From Elusimicrobiota bacterium (GTDB lineage: Bacteria; CG03; SLGR01), in contig JAAZFS010000005.1 of the NCBI GenBank assembly GCA_012511615.1, forward strand, positions 1 to 21,085: a DNA stretch of 21,085 bases. Direction: 5' to 3'. Both the position numbers and the translations under genes were made by a program. How positions within the stretch are numbered: position 1 is the stretch's first letter; each line of letters opens with the position of its first letter. Under the pieces are notes generated by a model. The model did not search any database. It had not been told where the DNA came from and was given only the letters and a program-made list of their open reading frames with translations. This document shows positions 1-7,759 of this stretch, in pieces.

Positions 1-2
1 CT

Positions 3-50
3 GTAAACCTAGCTGGGGTGGACATAATATCTTGGCGCGAGGTAAGATAG
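3..50 (+). CDS. C-terminal tail of an upstream gene (partial)
   Basis: Reading from base 3 gives a plausible protein end, VNLAGVDIISWREVR, followed by TAG at 48-50. The composition (hydrophobic, then Trp-Arg-Glu-Val-Arg) looks more protein-like than the other open frame here, which begins at base 2 and ends at TAA 53-55. The gene begins before the window, so its function cannot be assigned. It ends 17 bases before the next start and is probably part of the same co-directional block. Only the frame choice is supported, and weakly. Confidence 0.35.
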   Translation, partial: VNLAGVDIISWREVR

Positions 51-67
51 CTTAAACTGACATACTG

Positions 68-2407
68 GTGAAAAATCTATCAAGAATATTATTCCTTTCG
101 CTGTCTTTTTCAGTTGCAAGTATAAGTCTTCACGCCTATTCTTTTAATGCTGATTACTTTGAGGATGTAACAAAAGATGTATTCTGGCCTGATGAGCGTC
201 CAGTCATGACAGAGGCATCTGCTGCCTGGGGGGACTTTACCAACAACGGCTACTGGGACCTGGCAATATGCGGACTGGATAAGGGAGTTCCCAGAACATA
301 TATCTATAAACATAACGGTAACCAGGTGAACCCTAAGCTGGAGCGTATCACTACGCATAATATTGTTGGGGTGGCTGGTGGCGATATAGCCTGGCTGGAT
401 TACAACAATGATGGAAGGCTTGACCTACTTATTGGAGGATATACTGGTAATATATCGGGTGAAAACCCAGTCATGCAACTTTATGAGAACAGGGGGGATG
501 GGGTATTTGTAAAGGCAGTTGAGTTTCCTGGTACTTATTTTTGTTCCTTTGCAATTGCAGATTTCAACAATAACGGATATATGGATATCGCAGTAATTGG
601 AGAGCGCATATCACCGAGTATATATTCAAACACTGGAGGTAGCTATATAAATACTGGGCATCTTGACCGAGTCGCCCCCGCCGGTTCAAGGGATGGCAGT
701 ATCATGTGGCTGGATATAACAAATAATGGTCTTTATGATTTGGTCCAGATAGGCTTGAAACCCCCAGACATTGGCATTATAAATGAGAGTTTTTCGAAAA
801 TTTATGAGCAGACTAATTCTGGTTTTATAGACCGCGGCGGCCTTTCTTTGGCCGGGATTTCTGGGGAAATCCATGCAGCCGATATTAATGCTGATGGTTT
901 GATGGATTTCTCATACTTAGGAAACAAGGAATATGATTATGTTAAAGAGGAAGGAGCCGGTGCAGTTTTTTTAAATAGTGGAAGCGGTATATCTTTTTCT
1001 TCTTATACACTGCCGGTTGCTCTTTATGATTCTTCCCATGCCTGGGGCGACTTAAACGGTGACGGTTATATGGAGCTTGTGATGACTGGAAATAACCAGT
1101 TTGAACAACCGCAACTAAATATTATCCATTTTTCAACTTCTGACTATTCATCTTCCACAGTAAGCACTTTTACGGCCTACGGAGTAAGTAAAGGAAAAGT
1201 AAGGCTAACTGACTATGATATGGACGGGCGACTTGATATTTTTCTCATAGGCTCTGGCTCCATCCGACTTTTGAAAAATAAGAAAGCTTCCCCCAATCAT
1301 TCTCCCCCTAGGGTGACTGACCTGCGTTCAAGGTATTACAATGACAAACTCTATCTTATGTGGAACGATCCGGTTTTTGATCCTGATGAGGAAACTCCAA
1401 ATGACGGATTTTATTATAACTACCGGGTGGGAAGTTCTTCTGGAACAGAAGATATAGTGCCTGCCAGATATGGGAGCCCTCTACTGGGCAATTTTCTTAC
1501 AAAAGTGACCTCTTCTACGGTCAGTGATTCTGATATAGAGGCAGGTAATGTGGATGTGTCGGATTACCGGCATGTCAGGGTTATGAATGTTTCTGGTTCA
1601 GGTTATTATTGGGCGGTCCAGACCATAGATGCTTCTCTTGGTCATTCCTGGGCCACTTCTTATGGTGAAGGTTGGTCTGAACAGCAGGTGTTTATGGATG
1701 AAACTCCCCCTACAGGTGTCCCTGGAAAGCCCTACACAGACTCTGCTTTCACGTACGATGAAAAACTGGTTTTTAAATTTAATCAGGCTACTGCTTCTGA
1801 TCCAGAGACAGGAATTTATGGGGCCTATGTTGAATTAACTGAGATTGACCCAGATAGTATTGAAAAAATTATCTATGAAGGAGAAATATCCAATAAACTT
1901 CGGGAAACAGTTTGGAGAGATGGGGTAGGGTATTTTGAATATACTGGCAGAGTAAACCATGGCTATAAAATTAGGGTAAGAGCTCGGCACGGCTATGATA
2001 TGAGTCTTCCTACCGAAACATATCGTCCTGATCTCTATGCTACAGAAGGTGACCCAGAGGGACTCTGGCATCCAGACTCACCTCACTACACTGACTGGTC
2101 TGAGATGAGCGATGGAGTGAAAATAATTCAACTTCTTACATTGGATAGAAACCTTATAAAAGAAGGGGATAATATGCGTATCAACCCTGCCTTGAGAGAG
2201 TCTGGCAGGGTGCATATAAGGGTTTTTGACCGTTTCGGGAATTTAAAGATAAATCTTCTGGAAGAAAGGGTGGAACAGGGCAAAGAACCTACGGTGTTTT
2301 GGAATGGTAGCGATTCTTCTAAGAAGCCCCTCCCTGGAGGCATGTATTTTCTTAATATACAGGTTCCAAGAGGAGAGGATACGCAAAAGGTAATCCTATT
2401 AAGATAA
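68..2407 (+). CDS. Secreted FG-GAP/VCBS repeat protein with FlgD/type-IX-like C-terminal domain
   Basis: This 779-aa exported protein has a Sec signal peptide (Lys-containing start, hydrophobic SRILFLSLSFSVASISLHA). At least seven FG-GAP/VCBS-type blade repeats follow in the first ~410 residues, with Ca-binding-like cores such as WLDYNNDGRLD, IADFNNNGYMD and WGDLNGDGYME. They predict an integrin-like beta-propeller. The middle (~410-700) looks like fibronectin/Ig-type beta domains. The last ~75 residues (HIRVFDRFGNL, FWNGSD, LPGGMYFL, KVILLR at the very end) match the FlgD-like Ig or type IX sorting-type C-terminal domain of FCB and related bacteria. The start is GTG: the in-frame stop at 53-55 excludes anything longer except CTG at 65, and no good Shine-Dalgarno site is visible. 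It is inferred to be surface-exposed or secreted; the ligand is unknown. The downstream PorV-like gene overlaps its stop, which suggests a cargo/secretion partnership. Confidence 0.82.
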   Translation: MKNLSRILFLSLSFSVASISLHAYSFNADYFEDVTKDVFWPDERPVMTEASAAWGDFTNNGYWDLAICGLDKGVPRTYIYKHNGNQVNPKLERITTHNIVGVAGGDIAWLDYNNDGRLDLLIGGYTGNISGENPVMQLYENRGDGVFVKAVEFPGTYFCSFAIADFNNNGYMDIAVIGERISPSIYSNTGGSYINTGHLDRVAPAGSRDGSIMWLDITNNGLYDLVQIGLKPPDIGIINESFSKIYEQTNSGFIDRGGLSLAGISGEIHAADINADGLMDFSYLGNKEYDYVKEEGAGAVFLNSGSGISFSSYTLPVALYDSSHAWGDLNGDGYMELVMTGNNQFEQPQLNIIHFSTSDYSSSTVSTFTAYGVSKGKVRLTDYDMDGRLDIFLIGSGSIRLLKNKKASPNHSPPRVTDLRSRYYNDKLYLMWNDPVFDPDEETPNDGFYYNYRVGSSSGTEDIVPARYGSPLLGNFLTKVTSSTVSDSDIEAGNVDVSDYRHVRVMNVSGSGYYWAVQTIDASLGHSWATSYGEGWSEQQVFMDETPPTGVPGKPYTDSAFTYDEKLVFKFNQATASDPETGIYGAYVELTEIDPDSIEKIIYEGEISNKLRETVWRDGVGYFEYTGRVNHGYKIRVRARHGYDMSLPTETYRPDLYATEGDPEGLWHPDSPHYTDWSEMSDGVKIIQLLTLDRNLIKEGDNMRINPALRESGRVHIRVFDRFGNLKINLLEERVEQGKEPTVFWNGSDSSKKPLPGGMYFLNIQVPRGEDTQKVILLR
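2385..2400 (+). promoter_or_regulatory. Ribosome binding site and ATT start of PorV-like gene
   Basis: AAAAGG (2385-2390) sits 7 nt before ATT (2398-2400). The frame is closed by TAA at 2353-2355, and no ATG, GTG or TTG occurs in frame until TTG 2437. This site therefore probably sets the start. ATA 2404-2406 overlaps the upstream stop as ATAA and is the alternative. Confidence 0.45.
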
Positions 2408-3342
2408 ACTGCTTTAAAATACTTGTTCCGGTATGTTTGCTGATTTTTTCAGTTAATCCAGCTGAAGCATCTGGAATTCTATTAGAATATTCTGCTGGAG
2501 TAAGAGAACTTTCTATGGGAGATATTGGAGCTGCTTTTAGGGCAGAGCCTGGAGCTATAGGGGCAAACCCTGCGTCAGTAGCCGGTATACCTGCCCTTGC
2601 CGCATCTTTTATATATGACAATCTTTATCTAGACACATCAATATACTATGCGGGTGCCGCTTTTCCTTTTAAAAATTTGACTGTCGGGATGACCTATCTT
2701 TGGTATGATGGTGGTGACTTTAAAATCAACTATCCAGAAGATTTAAGCCTGCACAGAAGAACCATCAAGGCTATGAGCGAGCATCTTATATCTGCAGTTT
2801 TAGCAGGCCAACTTACAGAAAAATTAGCAGGCGGTATATCAGCAAGATATCTCTATTCGGGATTTTTAGAGGATTACAAGTTTGATACTTTTACTGCGGA
2901 TTTGGGTTTGGTATTTAATAGCGGAGTTTGGTCTTTCGGGGTGGAGAGAATCCACACTAGACCTTGGTCTGAGGGCTTAGGGTTGGGAATTTCACTTAAA
3001 AACATTTTTGGGGAGACTGGATATTTTTCGGAGAAAGACTCTCTAGAAAAAATTCTTCGGGCAGGAATGGTTTACAGAATAAGATTTAATCGGGAGGCTG
3101 CGCTTACCACGGGTGTTGATTTTTTATACTCTGGTGCAGATGGCTTGCGCCCTTCCCTAGGTCTAGAGTATAATCATGCTAATATACTGATGCTGAGGAC
3201 TGGTTATATTTTCACTGAAGGCGCAAATCGTATGAGTTTTGGTATAGGCTTAGGCCATTCAGGCTTGAGGGCTGATTATGGATTTCTTCCCTCTTCGGCT
3301 ATGAACCACAGACATCTCTTAATGTTTTCTTTTTCCCTATGA
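2398..3342 (+). CDS. PorV/UPF0164-like outer membrane protein, apparent ATT start
   Basis: This is a ~314-aa exported beta-barrel-like protein. The region after the signal peptide (GVRELSMGDIGAAF, then GAIGANPASVAGI) matches the N-terminal signature of PorV/PorQ and UPF0164 proteins (G.R.lgMGgA......d.....NPA.l). Alternating amphipathic strands follow, and the protein ends in a strand with a hydrophobic/aromatic tail (HLLMFSFSL). PorV-type proteins are outer-membrane components that hand cargo on in type IX secretion. The first conventional start, TTG at 2437, would cut the signal peptide in half. Reading from ATT 2398 gives KINCFKILVPVCLLIFS...AEA, a complete signal peptide with a Lys-rich n-region and AEA cleavage motif, preceded by AAAAGG at 2385-2390 with 7-nt spacing. 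ATA 2404, overlapping the upstream TAA, is an alternative. Family is reasonably sure; the start is inferred. Confidence 0.72.
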   Translation: MKINCFKILVPVCLLIFSVNPAEASGILLEYSAGVRELSMGDIGAAFRAEPGAIGANPASVAGIPALAASFIYDNLYLDTSIYYAGAAFPFKNLTVGMTYLWYDGGDFKINYPEDLSLHRRTIKAMSEHLISAVLAGQLTEKLAGGISARYLYSGFLEDYKFDTFTADLGLVFNSGVWSFGVERIHTRPWSEGLGLGISLKNIFGETGYFSEKDSLEKILRAGMVYRIRFNREAALTTGVDFLYSGADGLRPSLGLEYNHANILMLRTGYIFTEGANRMSFGIGLGHSGLRADYGFLPSSAMNHRHLLMFSFSL

Positions 3343-3878
3343 GTAGAAAAAATAATATACTAGGAGAATTAAAGAAGCAGGATGGTTTTACCCTGACTGA
3401 GATACTCATAGTAGTTGCCTTACTCGGACTAATCACTGTGGGGGGCATAGCTTTTTTTCAAAACACATTTACCGTCTGGTTCCACACCCGAGACTTTTCA
3501 AAGGCTATTGGGGACACAAGGGTTGCAGTGGATGAGATTTCTTCTTATATGAGAGAGGCTGCTCCTAAAACAGTCAGTGTCCAACCGTCAGCTGTATATT
3601 TTGATATAGCAAGAAGTGTAGAAGAGTGGCCAGGAGATAGAAAAATAGGTTATTTTAAGGAAGGGGACATGCTCAAAAGATATATGAGAGGTAGTACCAC
3701 TACACTTGTAAGTTCTGGAGTAAATTCTTTTGAAGTATCCTATATAGAGGCTGATCCTGAGATATCGATGTATTCACATGTAATAGCAACTATCAGTGTA
3801 AGGCAGGGAGATAAAATGGATGATTTGATTTTGAATAAAAAAATTATGCTTCGAGGAGAGCGTACCCATAATGAATAA
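3339..3878 (+). CDS. Type IV pilin-like / pseudopilin protein
   Basis: This 179-aa protein has a class III prepilin leader: a short basic n-region (MSRKNNILGELKKQ), then DG|FTLTE with cleavage expected between Gly and Phe. It has the conserved Glu at mature position +5 and a ~20-residue hydrophobic helix (ILIVVALLGLITVGGIAFF). PilD-type prepilin peptidase would process it, and it would assemble into a type IV pilus or type II secretion pseudopilus. The globular part contains short beta strands, with no recognised subclass. The ATG overlaps the preceding TGA as ATGA (3339-3342), and the gene's end overlaps tmk by 8 bases, so all three are probably co-transcribed. No other pilus genes are visible here, so whether it is a major or minor pilin cannot be told. 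Confidence 0.85.
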   Translation: MSRKNNILGELKKQDGFTLTEILIVVALLGLITVGGIAFFQNTFTVWFHTRDFSKAIGDTRVAVDEISSYMREAAPKTVSVQPSAVYFDIARSVEEWPGDRKIGYFKEGDMLKRYMRGSTTTLVSSGVNSFEVSYIEADPEISMYSHVIATISVRQGDKMDDLILNKKIMLRGERTHNE

Positions 3879-4497
3879 TAAAAGTTTCTTTATAACATTT
3901 GAGGGACCCGAAGGTGCGGGCAAGTCAACCCAGGCTGGAGTTGTTATGGAACATCTGAAAAGCCAGGGAATGGATGTAGTGAAAACCAGGGAACCTGGTG
4001 GGGTAAGCATATCGGAACAATTGCGCGAAATACTTCTTAATCCCAGTAGCACCATTTCGCCACGGACAGAGCTTTTGCTCTATGCGGCCGGGCGGGCTCA
4101 GCATACAAGTGAGCTTATCATGCCAGCTCTTAAAGCAGGGAAATCTGTACTATGTGAACGCTACACCCACGCCAGCCTTGCCTACCAGGGCTATGGCCGG
4201 CAACTGGATAAGGATTTGGTAAATATGCTAAATGAAGTAGCGACCATGGGTCTCAAGCCAGATTTAACAATAATGTTTAATATAAGTGCTGAGGAAGGTT
4301 TAGGTCGTGTCGCCTCATCTGATAGGACTTTTGACCGCTTGGAATCAGAAAATATTGAGTTTCATAGAAGGGTAAGAGAGGGCTATCTTGCTTTAGCAGC
4401 CAAGGATCCCAATGTTGAGCTAGTTGATGCCACTCTTCCTGAAAAAGAGCTCAGTAAAGAAATTATCAAGATACTTAAGAGACGGAATATCTGTTGA
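3871..4497 (+). CDS. tmk: Thymidylate kinase
   Basis: This 208-aa cytoplasmic enzyme phosphorylates dTMP to dTDP with ATP, for DNA synthesis. Visible motifs are the P-loop GPEGAGKST (residues 12-20), the dTMP-site REPGG with a downstream Arg-Thr-Glu helix (PRTELLLYAAGRAQH), AYQGYGR near residue 105, and a LID-like DRTFDRLE followed by FHRRVREGYL. The length is normal for the family. The usual DRY/DRH that starts the motif-2 loop reads ERY here (E96-R97-Y98), and the usual D-S-S/L-S-T that follows reads H-A-S, an unusual but probably tolerated variation. The ATG lies inside the end of the pilin-like gene, and the TGA overlaps the TTG start of holB, which suggests translational coupling. The placement before holB and ricT is conserved in many bacteria. 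Confidence 0.95.
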   Translation: MNNKSFFITFEGPEGAGKSTQAGVVMEHLKSQGMDVVKTREPGGVSISEQLREILLNPSSTISPRTELLLYAAGRAQHTSELIMPALKAGKSVLCERYTHASLAYQGYGRQLDKDLVNMLNEVATMGLKPDLTIMFNISAEEGLGRVASSDRTFDRLESENIEFHRRVREGYLALAAKDPNVELVDATLPEKELSKEIIKILKRRNIC

Positions 4498-5462
4498 ATT
4501 TTTCTAATATTATTGGCCACGATAATTTTAAGACCGCAGTTAAATCTATGCTGGCCACAGAACGCTTTCCCTATTCCATTCTATTTACAGGACCTGAAGG
4601 TATTGGAAAGAGACTATCCGCCTGTATTTTAGCTGCCGCCTTGAATTGTAGGTCTCCTAATGAAGATGGGGCTTGTGGGGAATGTGTATCTTGCCGCCAG
4701 CTTGCTAGCGGAAATCATCCTCAGGTATATTTTATCGGTTCTTTGAAAAATGAGGAGGAGCTGAAAATTGAATTACTGGAAGGAAAAGAGATAGTAATTC
4801 AAAATTTGATACCACCTAATGTATCTGGGGCTAGAACAACAGTGAAGCTAAGCATTGAGCAAATGAGGGAAGCCACCCGTCTTTCAACCCTGAAGGCTTT
4901 AGGCGATGGTAAAAAAATATTTATTTTTGATGATATAGCCGATGCCAGTATCCCTGCCTTAAACTCTCTTTTAAAAGTTCTCGAGGAGCCTTCCCCTCAA
5001 ACTTATTTTTTCTTAATCACCAATAGAGAAGTCTCCCTTCTTCAGACAGTTCTCTCTCGCTGTAGAAGGATGGAGTTTCTTCCTTTAGATAGGGAATCCA
5101 TGAAAAATTTTGCTGAATCCAGGCTTTCTGGTGAAGATATCTCAGAGGAAATGTTTGATGCCGCCTCTGGTTCTCCGGGCCGTCTTACAAGGTATATAAA
5201 AGCCAGTAAGGTTAGACTGCAGAAAATCCCACCAGAGAAGTTTTTTTCAGAAGTTAAATCCTGGTACAAGGGTAGTGATCCAGAAGAGAAAATTCTTATG
5301 CTTCTGGAAGTGGAGGCTGCCGCTTTTAGGGAAAATCCTAACCCAGAAGGATACAGGCGGGTTACTTTGATAGAAAAAGCACTTGCTGATTTGAAGATGA
5401 ATGCCAGTACTGATCTTACCATCTCCAACCTCTTTCTCAAGCTCGGTGCTGTTGATTTATAG
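4494..5462 (+). CDS. holB: DNA polymerase III delta' subunit
   Basis: This 322-aa clamp-loader AAA+ subunit would act with the gamma/tau and delta subunits to load the beta clamp. Evidence includes an N-terminal IIGHDNF opening, a P-loop-like GPEGIGKR (33-40), a Cys4 zinc module (NCRSPNEDGACGECVSCRQLASGNHP region, ~residues 53-78), the sensor-type LLKVLEEPSPQTYFFLIT, and the SRC arginine-finger motif (LSRCRRMEF). The P-loop ends K-R rather than K-S/T, so nucleotide hydrolysis is probably lost, as is common for delta'. The start is TTG, overlapping the tmk stop (TTGA), with only the weak AAGAGACGGA upstream; no in-frame ATG gives the conserved N-terminus. The next gene, ricT, begins 24 bases downstream. 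Confidence 0.9.
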   Translation: MNFSNIIGHDNFKTAVKSMLATERFPYSILFTGPEGIGKRLSACILAAALNCRSPNEDGACGECVSCRQLASGNHPQVYFIGSLKNEEELKIELLEGKEIVIQNLIPPNVSGARTTVKLSIEQMREATRLSTLKALGDGKKIFIFDDIADASIPALNSLLKVLEEPSPQTYFFLITNREVSLLQTVLSRCRRMEFLPLDRESMKNFAESRLSGEDISEEMFDAASGSPGRLTRYIKASKVRLQKIPPEKFFSEVKSWYKGSDPEEKILMLLEVEAAAFRENPNPEGYRRVTLIEKALADLKMNASTDLTISNLFLKLGAVDL

Positions 5463-5486
5463 GGGATAAAATATTATCTTAAAGCC

Positions 5487-6215
5487 ATGAGTCTTATCTC
5501 TGTAGAATTAAGAGTATTGAGGGAAAAGTTTAAAGTCCTACCCGGTCGTTCACAAGTTAAGCCCGGTGATAGGGTACTTATTGCCACTCAAAATGGTCTT
5601 GAAACAGGTGTAGTAGTTTCTCTTAATGAGTCAGAAGAGAATGAGAAATCGGATATAAGGCTTCTGAGAATTCTCAATGAAGACGACTACAGGGTTCTGA
5701 GAGAGAATAAGGTTCTTGCAAATAAAGTCTTTCCCGAAATATTAAGAGAAATACGACAGGAGAGGCTGAAAATGGATATTGTAAGCGTCTCCTATACCTA
5801 TGACCGTCAGAAAATTTTTATTTACTACACGGCTCCCGACAGAGTGGATTTCCGCAATCTTATAAGGCAACTTGGCGGCTTGATGAAAATAAGGGTTCAG
5901 ATGGTCCAGATTGGTGCCAGGGATGAAGCGGCAACCAAGGGGGGACTGGGAATTTGTGGCCGTGAGGTATGTTGCAAGGTTTTTCTAAAGGATATGGAGT
6001 CTGTTAATATTGATATGGCCCGCAAGCAAGGTCTTTCACTCAATCCTGAAAACATATCGGGTTCTTGCGGCCGTCTAATCTGCTGTCTCAGGTATGAAAA
6101 CTCTCAGTATGAGAATATGGGTCCTGAAGATGGCTATCAAGATATTCCAATAGATAAGGAAAGAGGTAGAAAACCCAAGAGAGTTTTCTCAGGTAGATAC
6201 CAAAAACCCTATTAA
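5487..6215 (+). CDS. ricT: PSP1-domain protein RicT (YaaT)
   Basis: This 242-aa cytoplasmic PSP1 protein opens with the family's N-terminal beta domain (VKPGDRVLIATQNGLETGVVV) and a central acidic-basic region. The C-terminal half carries two Cys groups, GICGREVCC (C157, C162, C163) and SCGRLICC (C194, C199, C200). In Bacillus, RicT joins RicA and RicF in a complex linked to Fe-S clusters and RNase Y-dependent mRNA processing. Extrapolating that role here is inference, since RicA and RicF are not in the window. The Lys/Arg-rich tail (KERGRKPKRVF) is typical. The ATG at 5487 lacks a well-spaced Shine-Dalgarno site; an in-frame ATA at 5466 exists but is less likely. Position between holB and metG matches the conserved neighbourhood. 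Confidence 0.9.
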   Translation: MSLISVELRVLREKFKVLPGRSQVKPGDRVLIATQNGLETGVVVSLNESEENEKSDIRLLRILNEDDYRVLRENKVLANKVFPEILREIRQERLKMDIVSVSYTYDRQKIFIYYTAPDRVDFRNLIRQLGGLMKIRVQMVQIGARDEAATKGGLGICGREVCCKVFLKDMESVNIDMARKQGLSLNPENISGSCGRLICCLRYENSQYENMGPEDGYQDIPIDKERGRKPKRVFSGRYQKPY

Positions 6216-6274
6216 AGAATCCTCAGGTTTTTCGGTGAAAAAAAAGATTTAAAAACAAGAATAAGGAAGTGAAT

Positions 6275-7759
6275 ATGAGGTATATTACTACCCCCATTTA
6301 TTATGTGAATGCAAATCCCCATATAGGGCATGCCTACACCCAGATAGCTGCCGATGTTTATTCAAGATATCATAGACTTATGGGTAGGCAGGTTTATTTT
6401 TTGACTGGAACCGATGAGCACGGAGAGAAGATTGCCCGTGCCGCTGCCGAGCAAGGTAAAACTCCAAAGGAATTTGTAGACATGGGCGCGGAAAATTTTA
6501 AGATGCTCTGGAAAACACATAATATAGAAAATGACCAATTTGTCCGCACGACGGATCCAGAGCACAAGGAATCAGTAAAAGAGATTGTCCGCCGGCTTAT
6601 AAGTGGGGGCTATGTATATAAGGGAGTTTATGAGGGACTTTATTGTGTCTCCTGCGAGACTTATTTTACCGAGACTCAAGTTGAAGAGAAACTCTGTCCT
6701 GATTGTGGTAAAAATCTTGAAAAGCTTGGTCAGGAGAGTTATTTCTTTAAACTTTCTGCATTTAGTGAAAAACTTATAAAGCATATAGAAGAAAACCCCC
6801 AGTTTATAATGCCAAAATCCATAAGAAATGAGATTATTGGATTTCTTCAGCAGGAACTTATAGATCTCAGTATATCAAGGCAGGATGTAAGTTGGGGAGT
6901 TTCCTTTCCCGCTGATGATTCACATACGGTTTACGTTTGGTTTGATGCCCTTATAAATTATATATCGGCTATCGGATATCCCCATGATATGGCGAGATTC
7001 GGGGAGGTCTGGCCAGCCAAAATTCACCTTATAGGAAAAGATATTTTGAAATTCCATGCTGTAATCTGGCCTGCTATGCTGATGGCGCTTGATCTTAAGC
7101 TTCCAGAAACGGTTTATGCTCACGGCTGGTGGATGATAGAGGGTGGCAAAATGTCAAAGACAGCTGGAAATTCAGTTGACCCGCTGGAGCTTATAGAGGA
7201 ATGGGGAATTGATCCTTTCCGGTATTTTTTGATGAGGCAGGTTTGTTTTGGGGAGGATGGGAACTATTCGCTGGAGCAGTTTATCTCTAGATATGAGTCC
7301 GATCTTGCAAATGACCTGGGAAACCTGCTTAGTCGTGTAGTTAGTATGCTTATAAAATATCAGCCAGAATATGATCTTTCGGATTCTCTTGAACTAGAAT
7401 CAAAACTCAAGGAGCTTGCTACCGAATTAGATGCTCTTTATGACGATATGAAATTTAATCTAATCCTTGAGAAAATCTGGGAACTCGTTCGGGAAGCAAA
7501 TGTTTATGTGGAAAGTTCTGCGCCCTGGCGCCTGGCCAAAGAAGATCCTGCCACCCTAAATTTAGTTATGACTAACCTCTATGAAACCCTATCGGCCTTG
7601 GCCTGGTTTATATATCCCTTCATGCCGGAAACCTCCCAGAGAATGAATAAAGACCTAGGACTCTCCAAAGACTATGAATCGGGCGAGTTTTCCTGGCCAT
7701 CAGGGGGGGACTTTAGTGGGGTTTCAAAAGGAGCGGTCTTATTTCCCAAGAAACAATAA
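6275..7759 (+). CDS. metG: Methionyl-tRNA synthetase
   Basis: This ~495-aa class I aminoacyl-tRNA synthetase charges tRNA-Met, including the initiator. HIGH appears exactly (H16-I17-G18-H19 in NPHIGHAY) and KMSKS appears as KMSKT (292-296). GTDEHGEKI and WFDALINYISA are typical MetRS signatures. A zinc knuckle is present as C124-x2-C127 and C141-x2-C144. The alpha-helical anticodon-binding domain follows, and the protein stops without the C-terminal EMAP/OB dimerisation domain of longer forms. ATG 6275 is preferred over GTG 6269 because AAGGAAG (6263-6269) then lies at correct spacing and GTG falls inside it. The end overlaps the inferred start of the next gene (7741). Confidence 0.95.
   Translation: MRYITTPIYYVNANPHIGHAYTQIAADVYSRYHRLMGRQVYFLTGTDEHGEKIARAAAEQGKTPKEFVDMGAENFKMLWKTHNIENDQFVRTTDPEHKESVKEIVRRLISGGYVYKGVYEGLYCVSCETYFTETQVEEKLCPDCGKNLEKLGQESYFFKLSAFSEKLIKHIEENPQFIMPKSIRNEIIGFLQQELIDLSISRQDVSWGVSFPADDSHTVYVWFDALINYISAIGYPHDMARFGEVWPAKIHLIGKDILKFHAVIWPAMLMALDLKLPETVYAHGWWMIEGGKMSKTAGNSVDPLELIEEWGIDPFRYFLMRQVCFGEDGNYSLEQFISRYESDLANDLGNLLSRVVSMLIKYQPEYDLSDSLELESKLKELATELDALYDDMKFNLILEKIWELVREANVYVESSAPWRLAKEDPATLNLVMTNLYETLSALAWFIYPFMPETSQRMNKDLGLSKDYESGEFSWPSGGDFSGVSKGAVLFPKKQ
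7726..7743 (+). promoter_or_regulatory. Shine-Dalgarno site and ATT start of OtnK-like gene
   Basis: AAAAGGAG (7726-7733) is 7 nt from ATT (7741-7743) and lies inside the metG coding region. It is one of the better Shine-Dalgarno sequences in the window. It has no ATG, GTG or TTG downstream in any position that would give the conserved DUF1537 N-terminus. Confidence 0.5.

Noticed and set aside
2437..2439. TTG 2437 as the start of the PorV-like gene
   Set aside because: It would leave a truncated signal peptide, and the region just upstream encodes the missing basic and hydrophobic part.
5042..5440. 132-aa minus-strand open frame inside holB
   Set aside because: It lies wholly antisense to a well-supported holB, has low-complexity Ser-rich composition and shows no domain.
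6228..6242. TTTTTC-GGT-GAAAAA hairpin before metG
   Set aside because: It is an A/T-only weak stem without a terminator T-tract or riboswitch/T-box features; the gap is only 59 nt.
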